Below are positions 53,791-61,556 of a stretch of DNA of 64,000 bases, piece by piece; position 1 is the first letter of the stretch; every line of letters begins with the position of its first letter. The position numbers were made by a program, and so were the translations under genes. A model generated the notes under the pieces. That model was not told where the DNA came from. It worked only from the letters and a program-made list of their open reading frames with translations, and made no database searches. Origin of the DNA: CAIYUC01 sp963682005 (GTDB taxonomy: Bacteria; Bacteroidota; Bacteroidia; Bacteroidales; FEN-979); assembly GCA_963682005.1 (NCBI GenBank), contig OY820914.1, positions 3,286,001 to 3,350,000 on the forward strand. Reading direction: 5' to 3'.

Positions 53791-54702
53791 ATGACTTTTT
53801 CCATCACAGTTTTAGGGAGCGGCTCAGCCATCCCGACATTAAAACGGAACCCAAGCGCTCATTTACTCAATGTGAATGAGCGCTTGTTCTTAATTGACTG
53901 CGCTGAAGGGACCCAGCTCCAGATCAGGAAGTACAAGGTTCATCTGCAACGCATCAGCAGGATCTTCATCAGCCACCTTCATGGCGATCATTATTATGGA
54001 CTGATCGGACTGCTCACATCATTTCACCTGCTGGGCCGCAGCGAAGAGCTTCACGTTTACGGACCGCCGCTGCTGGAAGAGATCATCAATCTGCAGTTGC
54101 AGGCTTCAGGTACAACATTGATCTATCCTCTGTTTTTCCACCCGCTCTCTCCGGACAGGTACGAGAAAATCGTTGAAGATGAAAAAGTGATAGTTCATTC
54201 ATTCCCCGTTGTTCACAGCGTACCCACCGTCGGATTTATTTTCAGGGAACAGAAAAAGGACCGGAATATCAGGAAGGATGTCATTGCCAGGCTGGATATT
54301 CCTGTAAGCGAACTTGCAAAGATCAAGAAAGGGGCAGATTTTACAACGGAACGGGGTGTGGTAATTAAAAATGAAGAATTAACAATTAAACCTGCGTCAC
54401 CCAAGGCATTTGCCTATTGTACGGATACAATGTACTCCGAAACCCTGATCCCCTATGTCCAGGGTTGTGATCTGCTCTATCACGAAGCAACCTTCATGGA
54501 AGATAAAGCGCAGGATGCCAGGGAGAAGATGCACTCCACAGCAAAAGAAGCGGCCACCGTTGCGCTGAAAGCCCATGTTAAGAAGTTGATCATAGGCCAT
54601 TTTTCAGCCCGCTATGACGACCTCGAACCTATGCTTCTCGAAGCCCGTTCGGTATTTCCCGAAACCTACCTTGCCGAAGACGGTTGCTTTTTCAAGATTT
54701 GA
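53791..54702 (+). CDS. rnz: Ribonuclease Z
   Basis: Metallo-beta-lactamase-fold nuclease that trims tRNA 3' ends. 303 residues; N-terminal FSITVLGSGSAIPT, zinc site SHLHGDHYYGLIGLL (HLHGDH at 62-67), further ligands in FPVVHSVPTVGF, YCTDTMYSE and IGHFSARYDD, plus HSTAKEAATVA. The usual GTSSAxPT is here GSGSAIPT. Probably co-transcribed with rpsA. A clover-shaped repeat follows. Confidence 0.95.
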   Translation: MTFSITVLGSGSAIPTLKRNPSAHLLNVNERLFLIDCAEGTQLQIRKYKVHLQRISRIFISHLHGDHYYGLIGLLTSFHLLGRSEELHVYGPPLLEEIINLQLQASGTTLIYPLFFHPLSPDRYEKIVEDEKVIVHSFPVVHSVPTVGFIFREQKKDRNIRKDVIARLDIPVSELAKIKKGADFTTERGVVIKNEELTIKPASPKAFAYCTDTMYSETLIPYVQGCDLLYHEATFMEDKAQDAREKMHSTAKEAATVALKAHVKKLIIGHFSARYDDLEPMLLEARSVFPETYLAEDGCFFKI

Positions 54703-54723
54703 TAGTTTCTTTGCCTTTTTTTG

Positions 54724-54797
54724 CGTACCCTCCCCGACCCCGAGTACTCGGGGTCTTCCCCTCCCTACCAGTAGGGCGGGGATTAGAGGGGTGGGTA
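54724..54797 (+). repeat. Clover-shaped dispersed repeat, copy 4 with enlarged arm
   Basis: Same outer arms and long hairpin as the copies near pst, but the first small arm is replaced by GACCCCGAGTACTCGGGGTC, a perfect 20-bp palindrome. The order of parts and the ATTAGA linker are kept. Confidence 0.8.
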
Positions 54798-54852
54798 TGG
54801 AGAGTGGGTCCCCACCTCAAACCCTAACGCATATTATTTTATCATTTTTTTT

Positions 54853-55006
54853 CCGCCTTATGAAACTCACGTGAAGAAAATCGAGGATTGAGCGTTAAAA
54901 ACCGCGAAGTGTCTGACGATCCCGGTCGGAGCGACAGCGAAGACCGGGAGAGGAGTTTTCGCGGTTTAGCGAATGACGATGATTTTTAGTGAATTTCATA
55001 CAGCGG
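54853..55006. repeat. Long nested inverted repeat
   Basis: CCGC/GCGG at the ends, TATGAAACTCAC (54859-54870) against GTGAATTTCATA (54989-55000), AAACCGCGAA against TTTCGCGGTTT, and CCCGGTC against GACCGGG in the centre. About 154 bp could fold as one arm with internal loops. No gene is present. Confidence 0.7.
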
Positions 55007-55020
55007 TGATTTTTCTTTAG

Positions 55021-55055
55021 GTTCCTTTCTTTTGATCCAAGCAAAAGAAAGGAAC
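55021..55055. repeat. 14-bp stem hairpin at the group II intron 5' exon
   Basis: GTTCCTTTCTTTTG (55021-55034) pairs perfectly with CAAAAGAAAGGAAC (55042-55055) around ATCCAAG. The intron begins three bases after it. Confidence 0.85.
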
Positions 55056-55057
55056 AA

Positions 55058-56954
55058 GTGTGCCCGGCATGATGAGTGACTATAGGGTGAAAATCCCGAA
55101 CACGCTTGACAGTAGGGAGTGTTAGCCAAAGGCAAGGGTGACCACCGTGAGGTGGAATCTGAAAGAAGCTGGAGGCAAAGTTCTGGCCTGACGGACAGAA
55201 ACTGCATAAGAGGCAATTACAGAGGGATGAGTTTGCTTGTCAAAACGAAGTCCTATACTGTCCGGACTCTGTAGTTGTATATGCAGCAGGCGCATGGAAC
55301 GAAAGTCAGTCATCTTACCCGGGGAGATCTGATCGGAAGGCCAAGGCAACAATAACCAAGGCAACCTATACAGTGATGTATAACTGAACGATCAGAAGTC
55401 AGCAGAGGCCATAGTACTTAAGGAATTAAGGAAGGGCTGAACACAAACTGCAAAGTGAACTTTTGAGTTAAATCAAACGCTATGAAAACAGAAAACTAAG
55501 CAGAAGATTAGGCTACTTGCGGGAGGGTCACACGGAATGTGATGTACCGCAGGAGCGTTGAGCGACTGATTTGCACGAAAGAGAACACAATGCAAGAAAC
55601 AGGAGGAAATAAATGTTACTGGAAGAAATCTTAAGTCGAGAGAATTTGCGAGCGGCCTATAAGCAGGTAATGCGCAACAAAGGCAGCGCAGGGGTCGATG
55701 GAGAGACTGTGGAAAATCTGCAATCTTATCTATGGGACAACTGGGCAAATATCAAGACAGCGATACTTTCAGGAACATACAGACCTCTGCCTGTCAAACG
55801 GGTAGAAATACCCAAACCCAACGGCGGAAAACGGCTGCTGGGAATACCTACAGTTATGGACAGGCTGATCCAACAAGCCATTGGTCAGCAGTTGAGTAAA
55901 CAGTGGGATGAGAGCTTCTCGAAGTTCAGCTATGGCTTCAGGCCGGGCAAGAGCGCCCATATGGCGATCAGGCAGGCTCAAACCAACCTGAACGAGGGAC
56001 ACATCTGGGTCGTGGAAATCGATCTGGAGAAATTCTTCGACACCGTGAATCAGGATCGTCTCATGTACTTGCTCAGCAAAAGAACCAACGACAAACGAGT
56101 ACTCCAGCTAATCAGGCGATTCCTTCAATCGGGAGTTCAAATAGGTAGTGCTATCGAACAAACCCAAGAAGGTACGCCACAGGGAAGTCCAATGAGTCCA
56201 ATATTATCGAACATAGTTCTGGATGAACTGGACAAGGAACTGGAAAGGCGGGGGCATAAATTTGTCCGGTATGCTGATGACTTCTGCATCTTTACCAAAA
56301 GTAAAAGAGCGGGAGAGCGGGTGATGAGCAGCATTAGCTCCTTTCTTGAGGAGAGGCTTAAACTCCGGGTAAACCGGGACAAGAGCCGGATTAGCAAACC
56401 CAAGGATGTGAAACTCTTAGGTTATGCTTTCTACTGGAGAAAGGGCATGTATCGGCTGCGAATACACCAGTCAAGTTACAAGAAGATCAAACTGAAGATC
56501 AAGGGGATCACACGAAAGACTTGGCCTATCAAACTTGAAGACAGAATCGCCACCCTGCGAATCGTTATCCGAGGCTGGGTGCACTACTTCAAACTCGCCG
56601 AGAGTCGTACTCCCTTGGAACACATGGACTATTGGGTTCGCCGACGACTTAGGTATTGTGTATGGGAAACATGGAAATCAACAAGAACCAGAATCAGAGA
56701 ACTTCGGAGACTAGGGGCATCCGAGGATAACGCATACGCGTGGGGCTGCACACGACTTGGTGGGTGGCGTATTTGCAGGAGCTTTATCCTTCACACGACC
56801 CTTAACAATGAGTACTTTGCTGACCGGGGATATGTTGGTTTTATCGAGGTCTACTCCAAATGTTGAATTGGTTAGTGAACCGCCGTATACCGAACGGTAC
56901 GTACGGTGGTGTGAGAGGACAGTGAGGGAAATAATCCCTCACTTCCTACTCGAT
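55058..56954 (+). mobile_element. Group II intron with encoded reverse transcriptase
   Basis: The 5' boundary GTGTGCCCGGC (GUGYG) is at 55058, followed by about 550 nt of structured RNA (domains I-III), the maturase frame in domain IV, domain V at about 56877-56912 (GAACCGCCGTATACC, GAAC loop, GGTACGTACGGTGGT) and domain VI at about 56920-56950 (AGTGAGGGA...TCCCTCACT, then TTCCTACTCGAT). The 3' end is probably at 56954, so the element is about 1.9 kb. It appears complete. Insertion directly beside a strong hairpin recalls the terminator-targeting habit of class C introns, but the class is not settled from sequence alone. Confidence 0.88.
55613..56866 (+). CDS. ltrA: Group II intron reverse transcriptase/maturase
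   Basis: 417 residues. RT0-RT7 blocks: KGSAGVDG, RPLPVKRVEIPKPNGGKRLL, GIPTVMDRLIQQAI, YGFRPGKSAHMAI, EIDLEKFFDTV, EGTPQGSPMSPILSN and the catalytic YADD at 220-223. The maturase (X) domain follows with RIVIRGWVHYFKLAESRTP and WVRRRLRYCVWETWK. No HNH endonuclease domain is present. A strong AGGAGG sits six bases before the ATG, unlike the neighbouring host genes, consistent with a transferred element. It needs the intron RNA to splice and retrohome. Confidence 0.93.
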   Translation: MLLEEILSRENLRAAYKQVMRNKGSAGVDGETVENLQSYLWDNWANIKTAILSGTYRPLPVKRVEIPKPNGGKRLLGIPTVMDRLIQQAIGQQLSKQWDESFSKFSYGFRPGKSAHMAIRQAQTNLNEGHIWVVEIDLEKFFDTVNQDRLMYLLSKRTNDKRVLQLIRRFLQSGVQIGSAIEQTQEGTPQGSPMSPILSNIVLDELDKELERRGHKFVRYADDFCIFTKSKRAGERVMSSISSFLEERLKLRVNRDKSRISKPKDVKLLGYAFYWRKGMYRLRIHQSSYKKIKLKIKGITRKTWPIKLEDRIATLRIVIRGWVHYFKLAESRTPLEHMDYWVRRRLRYCVWETWKSTRTRIRELRRLGASEDNAYAWGCTRLGGWRICRSFILHTTLNNEYFADRGYVGFIEVYSKC

Positions 56955-57000
56955 CAAATAAACATGGGAAAATATAAGATGCATATAAAGAGTAGCTACT

Positions 57001-57029
57001 GGTACGGAGGGGATAAGAGGGAGGGTACG
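57001..57029 (+). repeat. Right half of a clover-shaped repeat
   Basis: GGTACGGAGGGGATAAGAGG then GAGGGTACG matches the 3' half of the clover repeat (GGTAGGGAGGGGATTAGAGG, GTGGGTACG). The left half is missing. It lies 46 bp after the intron 3' end. Confidence 0.6.
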
Positions 57030-57114
57030 GTTGGTTAATTCCCTGCTGCTTGCCCCGGATTGTTTATTCGTGTTCATATAATCAATGGAAATTAAAGAAC
57101 GCCATTCCATGCCG

Positions 57115-57122
57115 TACCTTTG
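57115..57122 (+). promoter_or_regulatory. -7 box for the Met/His-rich barrel gene
   Basis: TACCTTTG, 24 bp before the ATG at 57146; it lies inside the longer possible frame from 57050. Confidence 0.5.
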
Positions 57123-57145
57123 TATCAATATTGAACCTGGGAACA

Positions 57146-58480
57146 ATGACCGGCATTTCATATAATACCCCCGTAATTCCTTTGATTTTCGTCCTGGTGA
57201 TGGTTTGTAATGTATCAATGGCCCAGATGGACCATGATCATATGAATATGTCACAGGATTCGATGAAGATGGATGCGAACTCCATGCAAATGTCATCCTC
57301 GTTTTCCAATAATCTCCCGATGAGCCGCGACGGAAGCGGGACAAGCTGGCAGCCGGATGCTTCTCCTTCGATGATGTACATGATCATGCATGGAAACACT
57401 ACGTTCATGTTCCATGGAGCGTTTTTTATCCGCTATACCTGGCAGGACCTGGGTACGATAAATGATCGCGGAGGACAGAAATTTGACGGACCCAACTGGA
57501 TCATGGCAAAGGTCAGTCAGAAACTGGGGGAGAAGGATCTCCTGTCATTCAGTTCCATGTTCTCCTTCGATCTTCTGACGGAAGGAGGGGGAGGATACCC
57601 GCTTTTATTTCAAACGGGTGAATCCTATCATAATGCTCCCCTTGTGGACAAGCAGCATCCGCATGATCTGTTCGCCGAACTGGCTGTAAATTATACCCAC
57701 AGTTTTTCGAAGGACATTGACCTTAATTTTTATATCGGTTATCCGGGCGAACCTGCGATCGGGCCTTCTGCATTCATGCACAGGCTGTCTGCCATGAACA
57801 ACCCGGATGCCCCGCTCGGTCATCACTGGCAGGATGCGACCCATATCACGTTTGGGGTCGGTACGGTTGGATTCAGGTACCGGTTCATGAAGGTGGAAGG
57901 AAGCATATTCACCGGCAGGGAACCCGATGATATCAGGTATAACTTCGATCCGGTGAAGCTTGATAGTTACTCATACCGTCTCAGCGTTAATCCCGGAACG
58001 AATTTTTCGGTTCAGTTCTCACAGGGGTTCATCAAAAGCCCGGAAGCTCTTGAACCCGATATTAATGTAGTTCGAACAACGGCATCACTGATTCATACAA
58101 GTCGTTTCTGCAGCAACAATTTTATCGCTTCATCCCTTGTTTGGGGAATGAATCATTCATCAGACGGTAAGGATCTTCAATCCATTCTCCTGGAAAGCAA
58201 TCTGAAACTAACCCCCCTGGCCATCTATTCGCGGTTTGAATTTGTGCAGAAAGATGCATCTGAATTGAACCTGGTTCAATTTCCCGCGAACCCGGTATAC
58301 AACATCAATGCACTGACCCTTGGGCTCAACAGGATTTTATTTTCATTGGTAAAAACGGATCTTTCCATTGGCCTGCAGGGAACACTCAACTTCCCCGATA
58401 AGAATTTGAAAGAAATTTACGGCAACTTGCCCGGAGCAGTGGAGATCTATCTAAGGATTGCACCCTCGGCCAATCTATAA
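57146..58480 (+). CDS. Outer-membrane beta-barrel protein with Met/His-rich N-terminus
   Basis: 444 residues from the ATG at 57146 (the promoter box argues against the frame start at 57050). Signal peptide to VSMAQ. The mature N-terminus MDHDHMNMSQDSMKMDANSM is packed with Met, His and Asp, a pattern of copper- or silver-binding periplasmic proteins. The rest alternates beta strands and ends with AVEIYLRIAPSANL-type terminal strand; HPHDLFAELAVNYTHSF, FMHRLSAMNNPDAPLGHHW and VGTVGFRYRFMKVEGSIF recur in a family of Bacteroidetes proteins near metal-efflux genes. No efflux genes are next to it here. The metal role is inferred from composition. Confidence 0.7.
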   Translation: MTGISYNTPVIPLIFVLVMVCNVSMAQMDHDHMNMSQDSMKMDANSMQMSSSFSNNLPMSRDGSGTSWQPDASPSMMYMIMHGNTTFMFHGAFFIRYTWQDLGTINDRGGQKFDGPNWIMAKVSQKLGEKDLLSFSSMFSFDLLTEGGGGYPLLFQTGESYHNAPLVDKQHPHDLFAELAVNYTHSFSKDIDLNFYIGYPGEPAIGPSAFMHRLSAMNNPDAPLGHHWQDATHITFGVGTVGFRYRFMKVEGSIFTGREPDDIRYNFDPVKLDSYSYRLSVNPGTNFSVQFSQGFIKSPEALEPDINVVRTTASLIHTSRFCSNNFIASSLVWGMNHSSDGKDLQSILLESNLKLTPLAIYSRFEFVQKDASELNLVQFPANPVYNINALTLGLNRILFSLVKTDLSIGLQGTLNFPDKNLKEIYGNLPGAVEIYLRIAPSANL

Positions 58481-58769
58481 TTGAAAGCACTTAAAGCCTG
58501 TAACCAGGCCTGACAAAAATAACCACAATAAGCACAATAGTTCACAATAGTTCACAATAGATCTAATGTGTACCAGTGTGCCTATTTTGGTGACTTTATT
58601 CATTCAACTATTGTGGTGACTTTATTCATTCAACTCGTCAACTCGTCAGCTCATTAACTCATCAGCTAAAAATGGAACGCGGATGACACAGATTGCCTTC
58701 GGCGAACACGGATTAATTTTCCCGATTTTCTTTTTTTCTCGCAGTATCCATGTAATTAAAAAAGGTCTT
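58481..58769. other. Repetitive spacer before the IS element
   Basis: No gene. It has direct repeats of AGTTCACAAT (58538-58560) and two copies of GGTGACTTTATTCATTCAAC (58589 and 58615), CTCGTCAACTCGTCAGCTC words, and a CGGATGACACAGATT motif resembling one at 60230. The right part may be the edge of the IS insertion site. Confidence 0.6.
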
Positions 58770-58774
58770 GGTCT

Positions 58775-60062
58775 GAGCGAGTGGTCAGTTTGCTGCCACA
58801 TTATCTTTACAAGATAAACTCAAAACCAAAACCCATGGAAACAACAAATTTAAGGGAAAAAGTAATTTTCTCAAACAAAAATCTTTATGTAGGAATGGAT
58901 GTTCACGAGAAAAGTTGGAATGTCTCCATTTTTTTAGAAGACATGTTTATTCGATCATTTACTCAACAACCATCTGTTGAAGCATTAGAGGTATTGTTAA
59001 AAAAGGATTATCCAGGAGCTAACTACTTGTGTGGTTATGAAAGTGGCTATTGCGGGTTCTCCATTCAAAGAAAGCTAAAGCAACATGGGATTGCATGTCA
59101 AGTCCTGCATGCAGGAGATATCCCTCAAACAAACAAGGAAAAGCTTACAAAAAGGGATCCGGTTGATTCAAAAAAAATCGGGGAAGCACTTTCTGCAAAA
59201 AAGGCAAGGCCTATTTACATTCCTGATGAAGAAAGCGAGCAAGACAGAGGATTGATCAGGTATCGGGATCGGGTACAGAAAGACTTAACCAGGTGCAAGA
59301 ACAGAATCAGGAGTATTCTATATGAATTTGGTATATCCTTGCCAGAGCGGTTTACTAAGGGATGGAGTAATAGATTTATTCAATGGCTCCAGGAAACAGA
59401 GCAAGTAATTGGGTCAACCCGGACTACCCTCAACTATATGATTGAACAAATGGAGGCCCATCGTAGTTTGTTATTGAAAGTTAATCGTGGCATAAGGGCG
59501 CTTCAAAAAAGTCCAAAGTACAAACAAAGAGCTCAATATCTAACAAGTATTCCTGGTATTGGTCCCCTTAGTGCAATGATAATTCTAACAGAGCTAATAG
59601 ATATTCGAAGATTCGGTTCTTTCAGGGATTTGAATTCCTATGTGGGTTTTTATCCCATGGAACATTCTACGAGTGACAAAGAGCATAAAGGAGGCATCAT
59701 GATAAGGCACAATAAACACTTGCGGAAATTGCTTGTGGAGGACGCCTGGGTTGCAATGCGTCATGATCCCGCCCTAACCCTGGCTTTCAATCAATGGTCT
59801 GTTAGAATGACCGGGAAACGTGCAATCGTTAAAATTGCCCGGAAATTACTCAGCCGGATCAGATATGTATTAATTAACGAAACGGTTTATACAAAAGGAA
59901 TTGTGAAGTAATAAAGCCATGATTGTTTACAGAATATTTCATCACGTTAAGCTGGAGCACTTCGTAAATCTTGTGATTCCAATTACATTTCGCAGTTTGT
60001 GCCCGGCTATTTTTACTGACATTTTAATATATACATGTGGCCGAAAGAAAGCGGACTACTAA
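58775..60062 (+). mobile_element. IS110/IS1111-family insertion sequence (ends approximate)
   Basis: The transposase gene is flanked by imperfect subterminal inverted repeats: AGTGGTCAGTTTGCTGCCAC at 58780-58799 against the complement of GTGGCCGAAAGAAAGCGGAC plus TACT at 60037-60060. About 150 nt of non-coding DNA lie between the transposase stop and the right repeat but only about 35 nt on the left. IS1111-group elements carry their guide (bridge) RNA on the right side, which fits. Exact ends need an empty site. Confidence 0.6.
58835..59911 (+). CDS. IS110-family transposase (DEDD/serine recombinase)
   Basis: 358 residues from the ATG at 58835 (18 further codons upstream would enter the left inverted repeat). 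N-terminal RuvC-like DEDD domain: NLYVGMDVHEKSWNVSIF, YESGYCGFSIQRKLKQHGI, KRDPVDSKKIGEALS. C-terminal Transposase_20 domain: LTSIPGIGPLSAMIILTEL, FGSFRDLNSYVGFYPMEHST and RHNKHLRKLLVEDAWVAMR. Apparently intact. IS110 enzymes excise as circles and choose targets with a bridge RNA made from the element's non-coding end. Confidence 0.92.
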   Translation: METTNLREKVIFSNKNLYVGMDVHEKSWNVSIFLEDMFIRSFTQQPSVEALEVLLKKDYPGANYLCGYESGYCGFSIQRKLKQHGIACQVLHAGDIPQTNKEKLTKRDPVDSKKIGEALSAKKARPIYIPDEESEQDRGLIRYRDRVQKDLTRCKNRIRSILYEFGISLPERFTKGWSNRFIQWLQETEQVIGSTRTTLNYMIEQMEAHRSLLLKVNRGIRALQKSPKYKQRAQYLTSIPGIGPLSAMIILTELIDIRRFGSFRDLNSYVGFYPMEHSTSDKEHKGGIMIRHNKHLRKLLVEDAWVAMRHDPALTLAFNQWSVRMTGKRAIVKIARKLLSRIRYVLINETVYTKGIVK

Positions 60063-60298
60063 TAGGAGATTGAGAAAAATCAGTAAACAATCTGGACAAA
60101 AAGGAGGTAACTTTGCATGGGCAACAAAACATTCTTGAGGAAGTAGGAGTGGATAATTTTCCACCCTGCTTTCAAGAGAAAAAAATGAGCTCAACCCTCC
60201 AAGGCCTGATTTTAATTCATAGGAGATTCGCACAGATTAAAAGCTGATTTTCGCAGATTTTTCCTGTTCACTGTTCACCGTTAACTGTTCACTTTCCA
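60063..60298. other. Spacer right of the IS element
   Basis: No gene recognised. It contains an AGGAGGTAAC followed by a short open stretch (60101-60145) without coding character, and GATTCGCACAGATT near 60223 related to a motif left of the IS. It is followed by the 7-bp repeats. Confidence 0.45.
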
Positions 60299-60302
60299 CT
60301 TT

Positions 60303-60365
60303 TCACTCTTCACTTTTCACTCTTCACTCTTCACTCTTCACTCTTCACTCTTCACTTTTCACTTT
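60303..60365. repeat. Nine 7-bp tandem repeats overlapping the lpxD stop
   Basis: TCACTCT and TCACTTT units in strict 7-bp register. The lpxD stop (60352-60354) is the first triplet of a unit. Degenerate units continue leftward to about 60265. Confidence 0.85.
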
Positions 60366-61374
60366 TCTTCTCAAGCTTCTCAATCCGCTCTACGATCGCC
60401 GGGAAATTCCTGAAATACACAAAAGATCTCCTGAACTTTGCAGCTTCCATTACAGGCGAGCCAAGGTATGCCTGGCCGGGTTTGGTAAGATTTCCCGTAA
60501 CCCCGCTTGCTCCGCCCAGGATGGAGCCATCCGCGATGGTGATGTGTGGGGCAAGCGCGCACTGGCCGCTTATGAGGCAGTTTTTTCCAACTTTTGTCGA
60601 ACCGGCAATGGCCGTTGCTGCAGCGATGTAAGTGTTCTCCCCGATCTCGCAATTGTGGGCAACATGGATCTGGTTATCGAACTTCACCCCTTTCCGGATG
60701 ATGGTCGATCCCAGTGTGGCCCTGTCGATGGTGCAATTGGCCCCCATTTCAACATCATCTTCGATGATCACATTGCCGATCTGCGGTATCTTCTTGTTGC
60801 CTTCATTTTCCGGTGCAAACCTGAAACCATCGCTCCCGATAACAACACCGGCATGGAAAATGCAGTTTTTCCCGATCACGATATCCGAATAGATCTTAAC
60901 CCCGGCATACAAAACCGCATTGTCGCCGATGATCGTATTATCACCAATATACACCTGCGGAAAGATCTTCACATTGTTCCCGATGGAAACATTTTCGCCG
61001 ATCCAGGCAAACTCACCCACATAGGCATCTGATCCGATCGTTGCTGTCTCAGCAATGAAACACTGCTTTGAGATCCCTTTCCGGTCGTTCCTGATCTGGT
61101 TGTACATTTCAAGAAGCTTGCCAAATGCCACCTGGGCGTTGTCGACCCTGATCATCGTCGCACTGACGGGATGATCCGGGACAAAACTTTTATTAACAAT
61201 GACGATCGAGGCTTCCGTCGTATAAATATAATGGGTATACAACGGATTGGAAAGGAAGGAAATGGTTCCGGGTTGTCCTTCTTCAATCTTCGATAACTTG
61301 CTGACCTCGGCTTCGGGATTGCCTTCAATTATTCCATTAAGAAGTCCGGATATCTGTTTTGCTGTAAATTTCAT
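60352..61374 (-). CDS. lpxD: UDP-3-O-(3-hydroxyacyl)glucosamine N-acyltransferase
   Basis: Third step of lipid A synthesis: adds a hydroxyacyl chain to the glucosamine amine. 340 residues from the ATG at 61374 (12 more codons are open upstream but lack similarity). N-terminal uridine-binding region MKFTAKQISGLLNGIIEGN and ISFLSNPLY, then a left-handed beta helix of hexapeptide repeats (GENVSIGNNVKIFPQVYIGD, IGDNAVLYAGVKIYSD), catalytic-His region NQIHVAHNCEIGENTYIAA, and a C-terminal helix RNFPAIVERIEKLEKK. The last residues SEK and the stop come from a 7-bp tandem repeat. It indicates an outer membrane with lipid A. Confidence 0.95.
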   Translation of the reverse strand: MKFTAKQISGLLNGIIEGNPEAEVSKLSKIEEGQPGTISFLSNPLYTHYIYTTEASIVIVNKSFVPDHPVSATMIRVDNAQVAFGKLLEMYNQIRNDRKGISKQCFIAETATIGSDAYVGEFAWIGENVSIGNNVKIFPQVYIGDNTIIGDNAVLYAGVKIYSDIVIGKNCIFHAGVVIGSDGFRFAPENEGNKKIPQIGNVIIEDDVEMGANCTIDRATLGSTIIRKGVKFDNQIHVAHNCEIGENTYIAAATAIAGSTKVGKNCLISGQCALAPHITIADGSILGGASGVTGNLTKPGQAYLGSPVMEAAKFRRSFVYFRNFPAIVERIEKLEKKSEK

Positions 61375-61430
61375 AGAACAAGTTGCTGAATGATGTTTTT
61401 GAAAATTCAATGAGTTGGAATGGTTGAGAG

Positions 61431-61438
61431 CAAATTTA
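61431..61438 (-). promoter_or_regulatory. -7 box for lpxD
   Basis: TAAATTTG on the minus strand, 57 bp before the ATG at 61374. Confidence 0.35.
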
Positions 61439-61556
61439 CAAATAAATACATGTTACTCTTCACCTCAAAGCATCAACAGGAAAAAAGCGATCACTTTTAC
61501 ACAAGTAATTCATGACAGATATTCTACTGGATTTATTTACTTTTACCTTTTGAACC

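Noticed and set aside
56757..57344. Open frames overlapping the intron 3' end and the barrel gene leader on both strands
   Set aside because: They cross domains V and VI of the intron and have no coding character or promoter.
60101..60180. Short gene after AGGAGGTAAC right of the IS element
   Set aside because: The following frames close quickly and show no coding bias; the match to a ribosome binding site is probably chance.
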